A stretch of DNA of 64,000 bases from the NCBI RefSeq assembly GCF_013409365.1, contig NZ_JACCBA010000001.1, forward strand, positions 5,828,001 to 5,892,000, written 5' to 3'. Both the position numbers and the translations under genes were made by a program. The DNA comes from Actinomadura luteofluorescens. GTDB taxonomy: Bacteria > Actinomycetota > Actinomycetes > Streptosporangiales > Streptosporangiaceae. The notes below the pieces were generated by a model. It saw nothing but the letters and a program-made list of their open reading frames with translations, was not told where the DNA came from and made no database searches. Shown here piece after piece: positions 47,000 through 55,077 of this stretch; the first letter of the stretch is position 1; each line of letters opens with the position of its first letter.

Positions 47000-48943
47000 G
47001 TGTCGATGACGAACCGAGGCCGGAGGCGGGCCCGTACCGGGGCCCGGACGCCGCTGCTTTCGCCCGCGCGGCGCCGGGCGGTCGCGCTGGCGTCCTGCGG
47101 CGCCCTGGTCGGGACGATGACGACCGGATGCTGGGCCGAGCCGTCGGCGATGCCCGCCGTCCGCGACTTCCTGATCGCCTGGCAGGTCGGCAACTACGAG
47201 GCCGCCGCCGGGCGGACCGTCGGCGCCGACCGCAGGCAGGTCGAGGACGCGCTCGGCCGCGTCCGGCAGCAGCTCGACGCGGCGTCCCTGCGGCTGTCGC
47301 TCGGCACCGAGGTCGAGGGCTCCGGCGTCGACCAGATCGTCAAGAAGGGCGACGAGGCCGACGCCCGCTTCACCGTGAAGATCGACCTGGGTGAGAACGG
47401 GCAGCCGTGGGAGTACCCCGGCCTCATGCACCTGCGCCGCGTCGGCGGCAAGTGGAAGGTCGTCTGGGACCAGTCCATCATCAACACCAAGCTGAAGCCG
47501 GGGCAGCGCCTCGCCGTGGTGACGCAGGTGCCCAAGCGCTCCCCGATCACCGACACGCAGGGCCGCTCCGCGCTGCGCGAGATCGGCGCCTACCAGGTCG
47601 GGGTGTATCCGGGGCAGCTCGCCGACCCGCAGAAGACCATCGACCAGCTGACGAAGCAGACCAAGATCGACGGTGGCCGGCGGCTGGACTCCGAGCGCCT
47701 GCTCGGCCGCGTCCGGTCCGCCCCGCCGCAGACGTACCTGCCGCTGCTGACCCTGCAGGTCCCGACGCACAACCTGCTGATCCAGCGGCTCACCCACATC
47801 CCGGGCCTGCGGTTCCAGGGCGTCCGCGCGCCGATCGCGCCCGCGTACGCGCCCGAGCTGATCGGCAACCTCGGCCCCGCCACCGCCGACCGGCTCCAGC
47901 AGGTCGGCGCCCCCTACCAGCCGGGCGACACGATCGGCGTCAGCGGCATCCAGCTGCTCCAGCAGCGCCGCCTCGCCGGGACGCCCACCGTCAGCGTCGT
48001 CGCGCAGGACGAGACCGGCAAGAGCACCGAGCAGCTGCGCTCCTGGCCCGGCCAGGAGCCGCAGCAGGTCCAGACGACCCTCGACCCCGGCTACCAGCGC
48101 CACGCCGACGACGCGCTGGCCGGCCTCCAGTTCCCGGCGTCCATGGTCGCCGTGCGGCCGAGCACCGGCGAGGTGCTCGCCGTGTCCAACCACGGAACGG
48201 GCGGCCGGAACTCCGCGTTCGAGGGCCACTACCCGCCCGGCCTGACGTTCGGGATCGTGTCCGCCGAAGCGCTGTTCTCCCAGGCCGGCATGAAGCAGTC
48301 CACCGAGACCACCTGCCCCGGCACCGTCACCGTCGGCGGCAAGACGTTCACCAACAACGCCCGTCCCGACAGCAGCTTCGCCAACCACTTCGCCGCGTCC
48401 TGCAAGACGACCCTCGCCCAGCTCAGCAGCAAGGTGGACGCGCAGACCCTCCTCCGGGAGGCGTCCCAGCTAGGCCTCGGCAAGAACTGGGGCCTCGGCG
48501 TCCCCGCCTTCACCGGCTCCGTCCCGGCCCCCGCGAACGACGGCGACAAGGCCGCGGCCATGGTCGGTGAGGGCGCCGTCCAGGTCAGCCCCCTCGCGAT
48601 GGCCATGGTGGCCGCCGCCGCCTACAGCGGCACCTGGCGGCCGCCCTACGTCCTCAAGGACCCGTCCACGACGGCCCAGGCGCCGGCGGCGCAGAGCCTG
48701 CCGCCCGAGTCCATCTCCAACCTCAAGAAGGTCCTGAGCCGCACCGCGTCCCGCGGCAACGCCAAAGGCGCCCGCGTCTCCGGCGACGTCGTCGGCGTCG
48801 CCGCCCTCACGACCTACAACGAGGGCGGCCGCCCGAAGACCGTCTCCTGGTTCGTGGGCTCCAGCGGCGACCGCGCCTTCGCCATCGCGGTCGAGGGCGT
48901 CATCAACACCCCGGCGCTGGCCGCCAAGTTCCTGGGCGGCTAG
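47000..48943 (+). CDS. Penicillin-binding protein-like lipoprotein with degenerate active site
   Basis: The 647-residue protein has a probable lipobox at C44 (TMTTGC), an NTF2-like MecA-N-type domain (about 50-160), a PBP dimerisation-like domain (about 165-330) and a class B transpeptidase-like domain (about 355-647; TTLDPGYQRHADDALAGLQF). The active site is lost: the SxxK motif reads LTFG (L415, G418), SxN reads S467-C-K469, and the KTG motif reads VVG (about 597-599). It is therefore probably a non-catalytic scaffold or sensor paralogue. It begins four bases after smpB. Confidence 0.88.
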   Translation: MSMTNRGRRRARTGARTPLLSPARRRAVALASCGALVGTMTTGCWAEPSAMPAVRDFLIAWQVGNYEAAAGRTVGADRRQVEDALGRVRQQLDAASLRLSLGTEVEGSGVDQIVKKGDEADARFTVKIDLGENGQPWEYPGLMHLRRVGGKWKVVWDQSIINTKLKPGQRLAVVTQVPKRSPITDTQGRSALREIGAYQVGVYPGQLADPQKTIDQLTKQTKIDGGRRLDSERLLGRVRSAPPQTYLPLLTLQVPTHNLLIQRLTHIPGLRFQGVRAPIAPAYAPELIGNLGPATADRLQQVGAPYQPGDTIGVSGIQLLQQRRLAGTPTVSVVAQDETGKSTEQLRSWPGQEPQQVQTTLDPGYQRHADDALAGLQFPASMVAVRPSTGEVLAVSNHGTGGRNSAFEGHYPPGLTFGIVSAEALFSQAGMKQSTETTCPGTVTVGGKTFTNNARPDSSFANHFAASCKTTLAQLSSKVDAQTLLREASQLGLGKNWGLGVPAFTGSVPAPANDGDKAAAMVGEGAVQVSPLAMAMVAAAAYSGTWRPPYVLKDPSTTAQAPAAQSLPPESISNLKKVLSRTASRGNAKGARVSGDVVGVAALTTYNEGGRPKTVSWFVGSSGDRAFAIAVEGVINTPALAAKFLGG

Positions 48944-49058
48944 GTCCTTTGTCGGCTCTTTACGGACCGGACGCAACCAACCCGCCCCCCGCGTGCGTCT
49001 TTACGGGTGACTGAGCCACCGCTTGGGGGGTTGCGGACTCAGTCGCCGTGATGAGACC

Positions 49059-49083
49059 AGAGCCTCGTCTCGGGGGAGGCTCT
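49059..49083 (+). terminator. Hairpin between the PBP-like gene and ssrA
   Basis: AGAGCCTC (49059-49066) pairs exactly with GAGGCTCT (49076-49083) across a nine-base loop, about 115 bases after the PBP-like stop. It is the likely end of the upstream transcript. Confidence 0.55.
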
Positions 49084-49114
49084 GCCGTCCGGACCGGCCC
49101 GACCCTGCCGGTCG

Positions 49115-49152
49115 ACCCCGGTGGACGTGACATCGTTCGCGTCCACCGGGGT
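49115..49152 (+). terminator. Long 13-bp hairpin upstream of ssrA
   Basis: ACCCCGGTGGACG (49115-49127) is the exact reverse complement of CGTCCACCGGGGT (49140-49152), with a 12-base loop. It is about 100 bases before the tmRNA start. It may be a second terminator insulating ssrA or a protein-binding site near its promoter. No gene was found between 48944 and 49250. Confidence 0.55.
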
Positions 49153-49250
49153 TCACGTGTGCCCGGGGGAATCACGTTGCCCCCGCACGCGTTATCCTTG
49201 TAACGTCATCGTGCGGACGTCTTCGGACCGACGCTTTGACAACTCAACAT

Positions 49251-49620
49251 GGGGGTGACCGGCTTCGACTTCGGTCGTTCGAGCCAGGGGAAGCGGGTCG
49301 AGGGTTGCTGTCGTGACCTCGTAAATCCTGTGACAGCAAACCAATAACTGCCAACAAGAAGCAGTCCGAGTTCGCCCTCGCCGCCTGAGCGAGGAGCGAA
49401 CTCTGTCAGCCCGGGCGCGTCTCCGTCCCGGGGTCTGGCATCGCAAGGAGACTCCACCTACCGGTCCGGTCGCGGGCCCGGCAGGGACATCTAACAGCGA
49501 CTGAGTCCGTCGGCGACACGCCTGCGTGAGCGCCGGGACTGAGAAAACACTAAGCAGGCTGCACCCGGAGAAGCCCTGACCCATCACCGAAGGACGCGGG
49601 TTCGATTCCCGCCACCTCCA
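49251..49620 (+). ncRNA. ssrA: Transfer-messenger RNA (tmRNA)
   Basis: The 5' end GGGGGTGACCGGCTTCGACT and the 3' end GGGTTCGATTCCCGCCACCT plus CCA are standard tmRNA termini. GGGGGTG (49251-49257) pairs with CACCTCC in the acceptor stem, and a T-arm GCGGG-TTCGATT-CCCGC (49596-49612) is intact. The tag frame resumes at GCC 49350 and encodes ANKKQSEFALAA, ending with TGA at 49386-49388; the LAA end is the usual protease degron. With SmpB it rescues stalled ribosomes and marks the products for proteolysis. No encoded CCA follows the discriminator A at 49620. Confidence 0.95.
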
Positions 49621-49627
49621 CGGCAAG

Positions 49628-49666
49628 AGAAGCCGCTGATCAGACGAGTTCTGGTCGGCGGCTTCT
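49628..49666 (+). terminator. Intrinsic-type terminator after ssrA
   Basis: AGAAGCCGC (49628-49636) pairs with GCGGCTTCT (49658-49666), and the inner GATCAG/CTGGTC extends the stem with one G-T pair. It starts eight bases past the tmRNA 3' end and closes the transcript. Confidence 0.75.
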
Positions 49667-49734
49667 TGCGTGTGCACCCATGTAAGGCACCCCCTTCCCG
49701 AGCGCCCCGGCGACCGCCGCGCTACACCCCCCAT

Positions 49735-49746
49735 GTAGACGTCTAC
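49735..49746. promoter_or_regulatory. 12-bp perfect palindrome, possible operator
   Basis: GTAGACGTCTAC is a perfect palindrome 73 bases before the stop end of the minus-strand hypothetical gene. It could be a regulator site, but no promoter is evident nearby. Otherwise I see nothing in 49667-49819. Confidence 0.3.
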
Positions 49747-49819
49747 GGCCGACGCGCGGATGGAAGGGGCAACGCGCCCGGGAGTGAGGGGGAAGTCTCG
49801 ACCGGCCGCGCTGCCCCGG

Positions 49820-50101
49820 CTATGGGCGCCCGGCCCGCCGGGCGCGGTCCCGCTCGCGCTGCCGCTCCGGATCAAGCGAGGCCACGCCGCCCCGCGCCGC
49901 CGCGATGGCCGCGCCGAGCCGTTCCGGGGTCGTGCCTTCGACGAGCCGCGCCTCGGGGAGGAGCGCCCACCAGCTCCGCGTGAAGTACCCGAACCACACG
50001 GCCGTTCCGCCGTAGTGGTCCTGGATGCGGCGGGCCTCCAACACACGGATCGGCACGGGATCGATCACGGCCGTGTCGCGCGGCGCCTGCTCACTCGTCA
50101 C
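49820..50101 (-). CDS. Hypothetical protein, 93 residues
   Basis: Starting at GTG 50101, the protein reads IDPVPIRVLEARRIQDHYGG, then TAVWFGYFTRSWWALLPEAR and an Arg-rich C-terminus. It overlaps the upstream gene by 11 bases, so the two are translationally coupled. The aromatic core (WFGYFTRSWWAL) resembles small proteins encoded beside XRE/TPR regulators in many actinomycetes; the function is unknown. Confidence 0.65.
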   Translation of the reverse strand: MTSEQAPRDTAVIDPVPIRVLEARRIQDHYGGTAVWFGYFTRSWWALLPEARLVEGTTPERLGAAIAAARGGVASLDPERQRERDRARRAGRP

Positions 50102-50306
50102 GGGTCACCGCCCGGATCTTGTCCGCGAGTTCCTCGGCCGTGTCGGCGCAGACGTCGGAAGGCCGGTCGAGGATTTTGCGCGTGAGGGGCCCGCGGGTCG
50201 CCCACCATCGCCCGGTGTCCCGGGTATGGATGATCGACCAAGCGGGAAACGCGTCCCGCAACCTCGCCTTGGCCTCTTCGACTGACACGTCAGGGGCGTT
50301 CACCAT
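50091..50306 (-). CDS. Hypothetical protein, 71 residues
   Basis: ATG 50306 follows GAGGGAG. The protein has VSVEEAKARLRDAFPAWSII, then GRWWATRGPLTRKILDR and an acidic C-terminal helix (TAEELADKIRAVTRDE). WWATR followed by a short helix is a recurring pattern in small partner proteins near actinobacterial XRE regulators. It is the first gene of a two-gene minus-strand unit divergent from the regulator at 50445. Confidence 0.62.
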   Translation of the reverse strand: MVNAPDVSVEEAKARLRDAFPAWSIIHTRDTGRWWATRGPLTRKILDRPSDVCADTAEELADKIRAVTRDE

Positions 50307-50444
50307 GCGCTCCCTCACTCGTGGTGATTGGGTCACGCTCAGTGAAAGCCCTACGCCTGCGACGCGGGAGCCGGATACTGGCTGTCAGAAGGCGGACTGT
50401 TCAGAAGGGTCCGCCTGCCCCGGTCCCGGCGGGATGGTGCACGC

Positions 50445-51731
50445 ATGACCGACGACGAACTCCCGCGCTGGGCAGCGCGCTTAAGCACCGAGCGCGAAGC
50501 CCGCGCATGGTCCAAACCGAGGATGGCGAAAGCCCTCTACGCCGCCCGTGACCTGCGCCCCAACCGCACGCAGGTGGAGTCGCTCGCCCGTCAGATCCGC
50601 AAGTACGAACGCGGCGAGCACTTCCCCCGGGAGTGGGCCGCCGACTACGCGGCGGCGTTCGGGATCGGGGAAGTCGAACTGTTCGGGCGGCTTGACAGCG
50701 TCGATGACAATGAAGACGTGGAACGCCGTACCCTCCTCGGTCTGCTGGCCACCACGGCCGCCGCCGGCTCTCTGGCCCGTGACGCGGCACCGTTACGCGA
50801 GGCGTTCGAGGCCGGGGTCGCCGCCGATGCCAACGACCGCGACGCCGATACCTGGGAGCGCGTCGCGCACGACTACGCCCACGAGGTCGGCTGGGCTTCC
50901 GCGACCGCCCTCCAGCCGGAACTCGCGGCGGACTTCGCCGAGCTGGCGAGGCTCGTCCCCACCGCCCGCGGAACCGCCCAGCTCCGTCTGATCCATGTCG
51001 CCGCCCAGATGGCAGCGCTCATGGCGATCAACCTGACCAACCTCGGCGAGGGGCGTGCCGCGCGCCGCTGGTGGCGCACCGCCGCCCGCGCCGCCGACCA
51101 CACCGGCGACCACGCCACCGCCGCCCGCATCCGGGGCCGCGCCGCGATCTTCGCCCTCTACACCGAGACGCCCCGCCTGTCGGTCGTCGAGGCTGCCGAA
51201 GAGGCGATCGCGGTCGGGCGCGGGGACGCCGCAGGTGCCGTGAACGCGTACGCGGCCAAGGCTCAGGCCCTCGCCGAGCTCGGCCGTCATGCCGAGGCCG
51301 GGGACGCCCTGCGCGACCTGCGCGGCGTGTTCGAGCGCCTCCCCGAGGCCGTGCGGAACGGGCGAGGCAACTGGGGCTGGTCGGTCGGCCGCCTCCACTT
51401 CGTCGCCAGCCTCGTCCACACCTGCGCCGGGAACGTGGGACCGGCGTTGGAAGCTCAGGACGCTGCGCTGGGTGTCTGCTCCCCTCAAAATTGGGGATTC
51501 CGCGGCCAGATCGAGATGCAGCGCGCCGGCGTACTGATCGGCGCCGGGGACGTCGACGATGGTGTGCACCACATGACACGGGTCTTGGAGGGCCTGTCGG
51601 CCGAGCAGCGCGGAGACGGGCTCGTGCGCGGCAGCGCGCTTACCTCGTTGCGGCTTGCGGCACCCGCTCAGGCCGGGCGCGCCTCGGTCCAGCAGGCGCG
51701 CGAACTGCTCGCAGCAACGGGAGACCGATGA
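50445..51731 (+). CDS. XRE-type transcriptional regulator with TPR-like C-terminal domain
   Basis: The 428-residue protein has an N-terminal helix-turn-helix-like domain (about 1-80; REARAWSKPRMAKALYAARD, QIRKYERGEHFPREWAADYA) and a long alpha-helical domain with TPR-like pairs (WWRTAARAADHTGDHATAAR, AYAAKAQALAELGRHAEAGD). This architecture is widespread in Streptomyces and relatives, where many members influence development, and often lies next to small divergent genes as here. A 6-bp-stem inverted repeat (GGCGGA/TCCGCC, 50391-50415) lies just upstream and may be autoregulatory. The stop overlaps the GNAT start. Confidence 0.8.
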   Translation: MTDDELPRWAARLSTEREARAWSKPRMAKALYAARDLRPNRTQVESLARQIRKYERGEHFPREWAADYAAAFGIGEVELFGRLDSVDDNEDVERRTLLGLLATTAAAGSLARDAAPLREAFEAGVAADANDRDADTWERVAHDYAHEVGWASATALQPELAADFAELARLVPTARGTAQLRLIHVAAQMAALMAINLTNLGEGRAARRWWRTAARAADHTGDHATAARIRGRAAIFALYTETPRLSVVEAAEEAIAVGRGDAAGAVNAYAAKAQALAELGRHAEAGDALRDLRGVFERLPEAVRNGRGNWGWSVGRLHFVASLVHTCAGNVGPALEAQDAALGVCSPQNWGFRGQIEMQRAGVLIGAGDVDDGVHHMTRVLEGLSAEQRGDGLVRGSALTSLRLAAPAQAGRASVQQARELLAATGDR

Positions 51732-52279
51732 CCGCGGATCCCACCTTCACCCGCCACGACCCCGCCGACGCCGAGAAGGTCCTCGACAGCGTGATCGTGC
51801 CCGTCTATGTGGCCTCGCACCAGGACGTGGTCGACCAGCCTTTCTACTCCGCGGAGCGGTTCGGCGAGCGGTTCCCTGGCTACGCCAAGGCCCCGGGCTT
51901 CGAGATCGTCATCGCCTACGTCGGCGGGCGCCCGGTGGGCCAGGCGTTCGGGTACGCGCTGCCGGTGAACGCGCGCTGGTGGAACGGGCTGACGACCCCG
52001 GTCCCGGACGGGTTCACCGTCGAGACCGGGTCGAGGACGTTCGCGTTCAACGAGCTGATGGTGATTCCGGAGTGGCAGGGCAGGGGGGTGGCGCACGCGC
52101 TGCACGATGCACTGCTGGGCGGCCGGTCCGAGGAGCGGGCGACGCTGCTGGTCCGCGAGGACAACGACTCCGCGCAGCGCGCGTACGCACGGTGGGGATG
52201 GCGCAAGGCGGGCAAGGCGCAGCCGTTCCCCGACTCCCCGCACTTCGATGTGATGGTCGTGGATCTGCCGTTGAGCTAG
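51728..52279 (+). CDS. GNAT family N-acetyltransferase
   Basis: The 183-residue protein has the GNAT core: a beta-strand with AFNELMVIPEWQGRGVAHAL (acetyl-CoA-binding Q/R-x-x-G-x-G/A loop) and RATLLVREDNDSAQRAYARW at the C-terminal strand-helix. The substrate is unknown. ATG 51728 overlaps the regulator stop by four bases, so it is likely the regulator's co-expressed effector. Confidence 0.85.
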   Translation: MTADPTFTRHDPADAEKVLDSVIVPVYVASHQDVVDQPFYSAERFGERFPGYAKAPGFEIVIAYVGGRPVGQAFGYALPVNARWWNGLTTPVPDGFTVETGSRTFAFNELMVIPEWQGRGVAHALHDALLGGRSEERATLLVREDNDSAQRAYARWGWRKAGKAQPFPDSPHFDVMVVDLPLS

Positions 52280-52307
52280 GGCCGTGTGCCGGGCCGCGTT
52301 TGGCCGC

Positions 52308-52988
52308 TCAGATGATCCGGACCGCTTCCACCACCTCGTCGGCGGTGAGGGCATGGACGGTGGCCTGCCAGCACTCGAAGGGGCCGTAGTTGTCCCGGTT
52401 GAGGATGCACTCCCAGGACGTCTCGATTTCGTTCCGCAGGGTGGTGGGCCAGTTCCGGGTCGGGGCTTCACGCATCCCCGCTGCCCGGAGGCGGGCGTCG
52501 AACTCGTCGTGAGTGTCCTCCCAGCGGGCGAACGCCTCGTCCTCGGACTCGCCGGGCAGCCTCGGCATGCCGAGGCCCCGGTTCAGGACCATGTGCCACT
52601 CGTCGAAGTGTGAGAGGAGTACGCGGTCGCGGGGGACCCGGCAGGTGAGCAGCACCTGGCCGCGCGAGTGGCGGCAGGCACTGACCAGATGCTTGCGGTT
52701 GGTGCGTGCCCAGAGCCACAGCGCACCCTGGCCGCTGGTCGGTAGGCGCGCCGCCATCATCCGGTACATCCAGTCGTAGGCGTCCGCGAACTCGGTCACC
52801 GCCAGGGCCGGGTCCGGCGTCAGTGTGCCCGTCGTGAGCAGGGCCTCGAACGCCTCGACCGATTGGACGGTGTGCAGCAACAGCCGTTCCGCGTCGAGGT
52901 CGTAGCCCATCGGACCGGCGGGCACGGCCTGCTCGGGCTCGGCGTCGCGGATCGGGAAACGGGTGCCCGCCGTCTCGTCGTCCAGCAA
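52308..52988 (-). CDS. DUF3841-like protein
   Basis: The 226-residue protein fits the DUF3841 pattern: RLLLHTVQSVEAFEALLTTG near the N-terminus, YDWMYRMMAARLPTSGQGAL followed by WLWART, VLLTCRVPRDRVLLSHFDEW, and a C-terminal ETSWECILNRDNYGPFECWQ. Function is unknown. It begins at TTG 52988, 13 bases after the AAA-protein stop on the same strand, and may be co-transcribed with it. The start is uncertain because no clear ribosome site is seen. Confidence 0.65.
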   Translation of the reverse strand: MLDDETAGTRFPIRDAEPEQAVPAGPMGYDLDAERLLLHTVQSVEAFEALLTTGTLTPDPALAVTEFADAYDWMYRMMAARLPTSGQGALWLWARTNRKHLVSACRHSRGQVLLTCRVPRDRVLLSHFDEWHMVLNRGLGMPRLPGESEDEAFARWEDTHDEFDARLRAAGMREAPTRNWPTTLRNEIETSWECILNRDNYGPFECWQATVHALTADEVVEAVRII

Positions 52989-53001
52989 CGGGTTGGGGCC
53001 T

Positions 53002-55077
53002 CTAGATGATGTCTTCGGGGAGGAGGGTGGTGAGTTGTTCGGTGGTGAGTTCGGCGCCGGTGTTGGCGAGTTGTTCGGTGCGGCGGGCGTGGGCGGTCAC
53101 CGCGGAACGGAAGAGTTTGTCGATCTCGCGTCCGTTGCCCACCTGGAATCGGTCGCGGTTGGCCGCCAGGTAGGTGGTGAGGGCCTGCTGGGTGGGTTCC
53201 GGGACGCGGTAGTCGGCCGTCTTGGCCTTGCCCAGGAAGATCGAGACCAGGCCGTCGACCTCGTAGGGGGAGAAGGTGAGGGTGCGCGCGAAACGCGACG
53301 CCAGGCCCGGGTTGGTGGCCAGGAACCCCTTCATCTCCGAGGTGTATCCGGCCGCGATGACGATGATCTCGTCGCGGTGGTCCTCCATGAGTTTGACGAG
53401 GGTGTCGATGGCCTCCTGCCCGAAGTCGTTGCCTGATCCGGCCTGGCGCGACAGCGTGTAGGCCTCGTCGATGAACAGGACGCCGCCGCGGGCGCGTTCG
53501 AAGACCTCGCTGGTCTTCTGTGCGGTGTGTCCGACGTACTGTCCGACCAGGTCGAGGCGTGCGGCTTCGACGACCTGGCCTTGTGCCAGGACGCCCAGGG
53601 CGGTGAGGAGTTCTCCGTAGAGGCGTGCGACGGTGGTCTTGCCGGTGCCGGGGGGGCCGGCGAAGATCAGGTGGCCGGTGAAGGGTTCGGCTTCGAGTCC
53701 GGCGGCGCGGCGGCGCCGGGCCGAGGCGATGAGGTCGAGCAGGTCGCGGATGTCGCGTTTGACCTCGTCCAGTCCGGTCATCGCCGCCAGCCGCGCCAGC
53801 AGGGCGGTGACCTGGTCGGGGTCGCGGGCCTCTCCGAACCGGGCGGCCAGGCCGGTGTCGACGTCGAGGTCTTCGGCGATCAGCCGGGACAGTTCCTCGC
53901 CGGAGGGCAGTTCTTCCATGTCGGCCAGGCGTTGTGCCTGCCGTTCCACCGCCGCTTCGAAGACGCGGCGTGCGGCGCGGCCGTTGCCGAACGAGGCGTC
54001 GCGCTTCATGGACGTGAAGTGCGCCAAGAGTGCTTGCCGTGCGCTGTCCGCTAGCTGGTAGCCGTCCTTGTCGGCCTGTGTTCCGACGATCTGGACGAGT
54101 TCGGCGGGGCTGTAGTTCTCGAACTCCACCGTCCGGGAGAACCGCGAACTCAACCCCGGGTTGGCGGACAGGAACTCGCGCATCTCCGCCGAGTATCCGG
54201 CAGCGATCACCACGACCTCGTCGCGGTGGTCCTCCATCAGCTTCACCAGGGTGTCGATGGCCTCCTGACCGAAGTCGGTGCCGGTCGCCTTGCGCGACAG
54301 CGTGTAGGCCTCGTCGATGAACAGCACACCGCCGCGAGCCCGGTCGAACACCTCGGTCGTGCGCAGCGCCGTCCCGCCGATGTTCTCCGACACCAGATCG
54401 GCCCGGCTGACCTCGACCACCTGGCCCTTCTCCACCACACCCAGCGCTGCGAGGATGCCGCCGTACAGCCGCGCCACGGTGGTCTTACCAGTGCCGGGCG
54501 GGCCCGCGAAGACCATGTGCCGGCCCTTCGCCGAACCCGGCGGCAGGCCCGCCAACCGCCGCTGCTCGGCCACCTTCTGCACTTTCGCCAGAATGCGGAT
54601 CTCACGCTTGACCCCGGCCAGACCGATCATCGCGTCCAACTCGGCCAGCAGCACGTCCGCCGACGGCCCGCCGACCTTCTTCGGCGCGGGCGGCGCGGCC
54701 TTGGGCTCCGCGGGCGCATGGCTGACGGGCTCTGCGGGCTTCTGGCTCGCGGGCTCTGCGGGCTTCTTACTCGCGGGCTCGGCCGGTTCCTTGCTCTTGG
54801 GCTCGGCCGGCGCCTGCTTCTCGGCCTTGGCGGTCGCGGCGGCGAAATCGAAGTCGAACAGGTCGGGCCTTGCGTTGCCGACGCTCGTCAGGTCCTCGAT
54901 CTCCACGCTCGCCCCGAGGCTGGCGAGGACGCCCCGGCTGTGGTTGCCGGCCAGCGTGCAGCCGCGGAGGGTGAGGTGGCCCTCCGGTTCCACGTTCACG
55001 CCGGAGAGCTTGCTGCCGGTGATCGTCATGCCGTCCAGCAGGACGCGGGGATCGCCGCCCTTCAGCCCGACGCCGGA
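53002..55077 (-). CDS. Double CbxX/SpoVK-type AAA+ ATPase portion of a frameshifted beta-helix/AAA protein
   Basis: This frame holds the last beta-helix coils (VLLDGMTITGSKLSGVNVEP), an Ala/Glu/Pro/Lys-rich linker with PAEPAS-type repeats, and two AAA+ domains. Each has Walker A FAGPPGTGKTTVARLYG and Walker B GGVLFIDEAYTLSR, the CbxX/CfqX (SpoVK, EccA-like) pattern. Such ATPases remodel protein complexes; EccA relatives serve type VII secretion. The frame continues the gene that starts at 56042 and is cut off from it by a one-base deletion near 55078-55083. Confidence 0.85.
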   Translation of the reverse strand, partial: SGVGLKGGDPRVLLDGMTITGSKLSGVNVEPEGHLTLRGCTLAGNHSRGVLASLGASVEIEDLTSVGNARPDLFDFDFAAATAKAEKQAPAEPKSKEPAEPASKKPAEPASQKPAEPVSHAPAEPKAAPPAPKKVGGPSADVLLAELDAMIGLAGVKREIRILAKVQKVAEQRRLAGLPPGSAKGRHMVFAGPPGTGKTTVARLYGGILAALGVVEKGQVVEVSRADLVSENIGGTALRTTEVFDRARGGVLFIDEAYTLSRKATGTDFGQEAIDTLVKLMEDHRDEVVVIAAGYSAEMREFLSANPGLSSRFSRTVEFENYSPAELVQIVGTQADKDGYQLADSARQALLAHFTSMKRDASFGNGRAARRVFEAAVERQAQRLADMEELPSGEELSRLIAEDLDVDTGLAARFGEARDPDQVTALLARLAAMTGLDEVKRDIRDLLDLIASARRRRAAGLEAEPFTGHLIFAGPPGTGKTTVARLYGELLTALGVLAQGQVVEAARLDLVGQYVGHTAQKTSEVFERARGGVLFIDEAYTLSRQAGSGNDFGQEAIDTLVKLMEDHRDEIIVIAAGYTSEMKGFLATNPGLASRFARTLTFSPYEVDGLVSIFLGKAKTADYRVPEPTQQALTTYLAANRDRFQVGNGREIDKLFRSAVTAHARRTEQLANTGAELTTEQLTTLLPEDII

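Noticed and set aside
49251..49620. tRNA gene called from the T-arm GGTTCGATTCC
   Set aside because: The T-arm belongs to the tmRNA; there is no anticodon arm and the mRNA-like tag frame is present.
49666..50090. Right attachment site of an ssrA-integrated element
   Set aside because: No second copy of the tmRNA 3' end and no integrase were found in the window.
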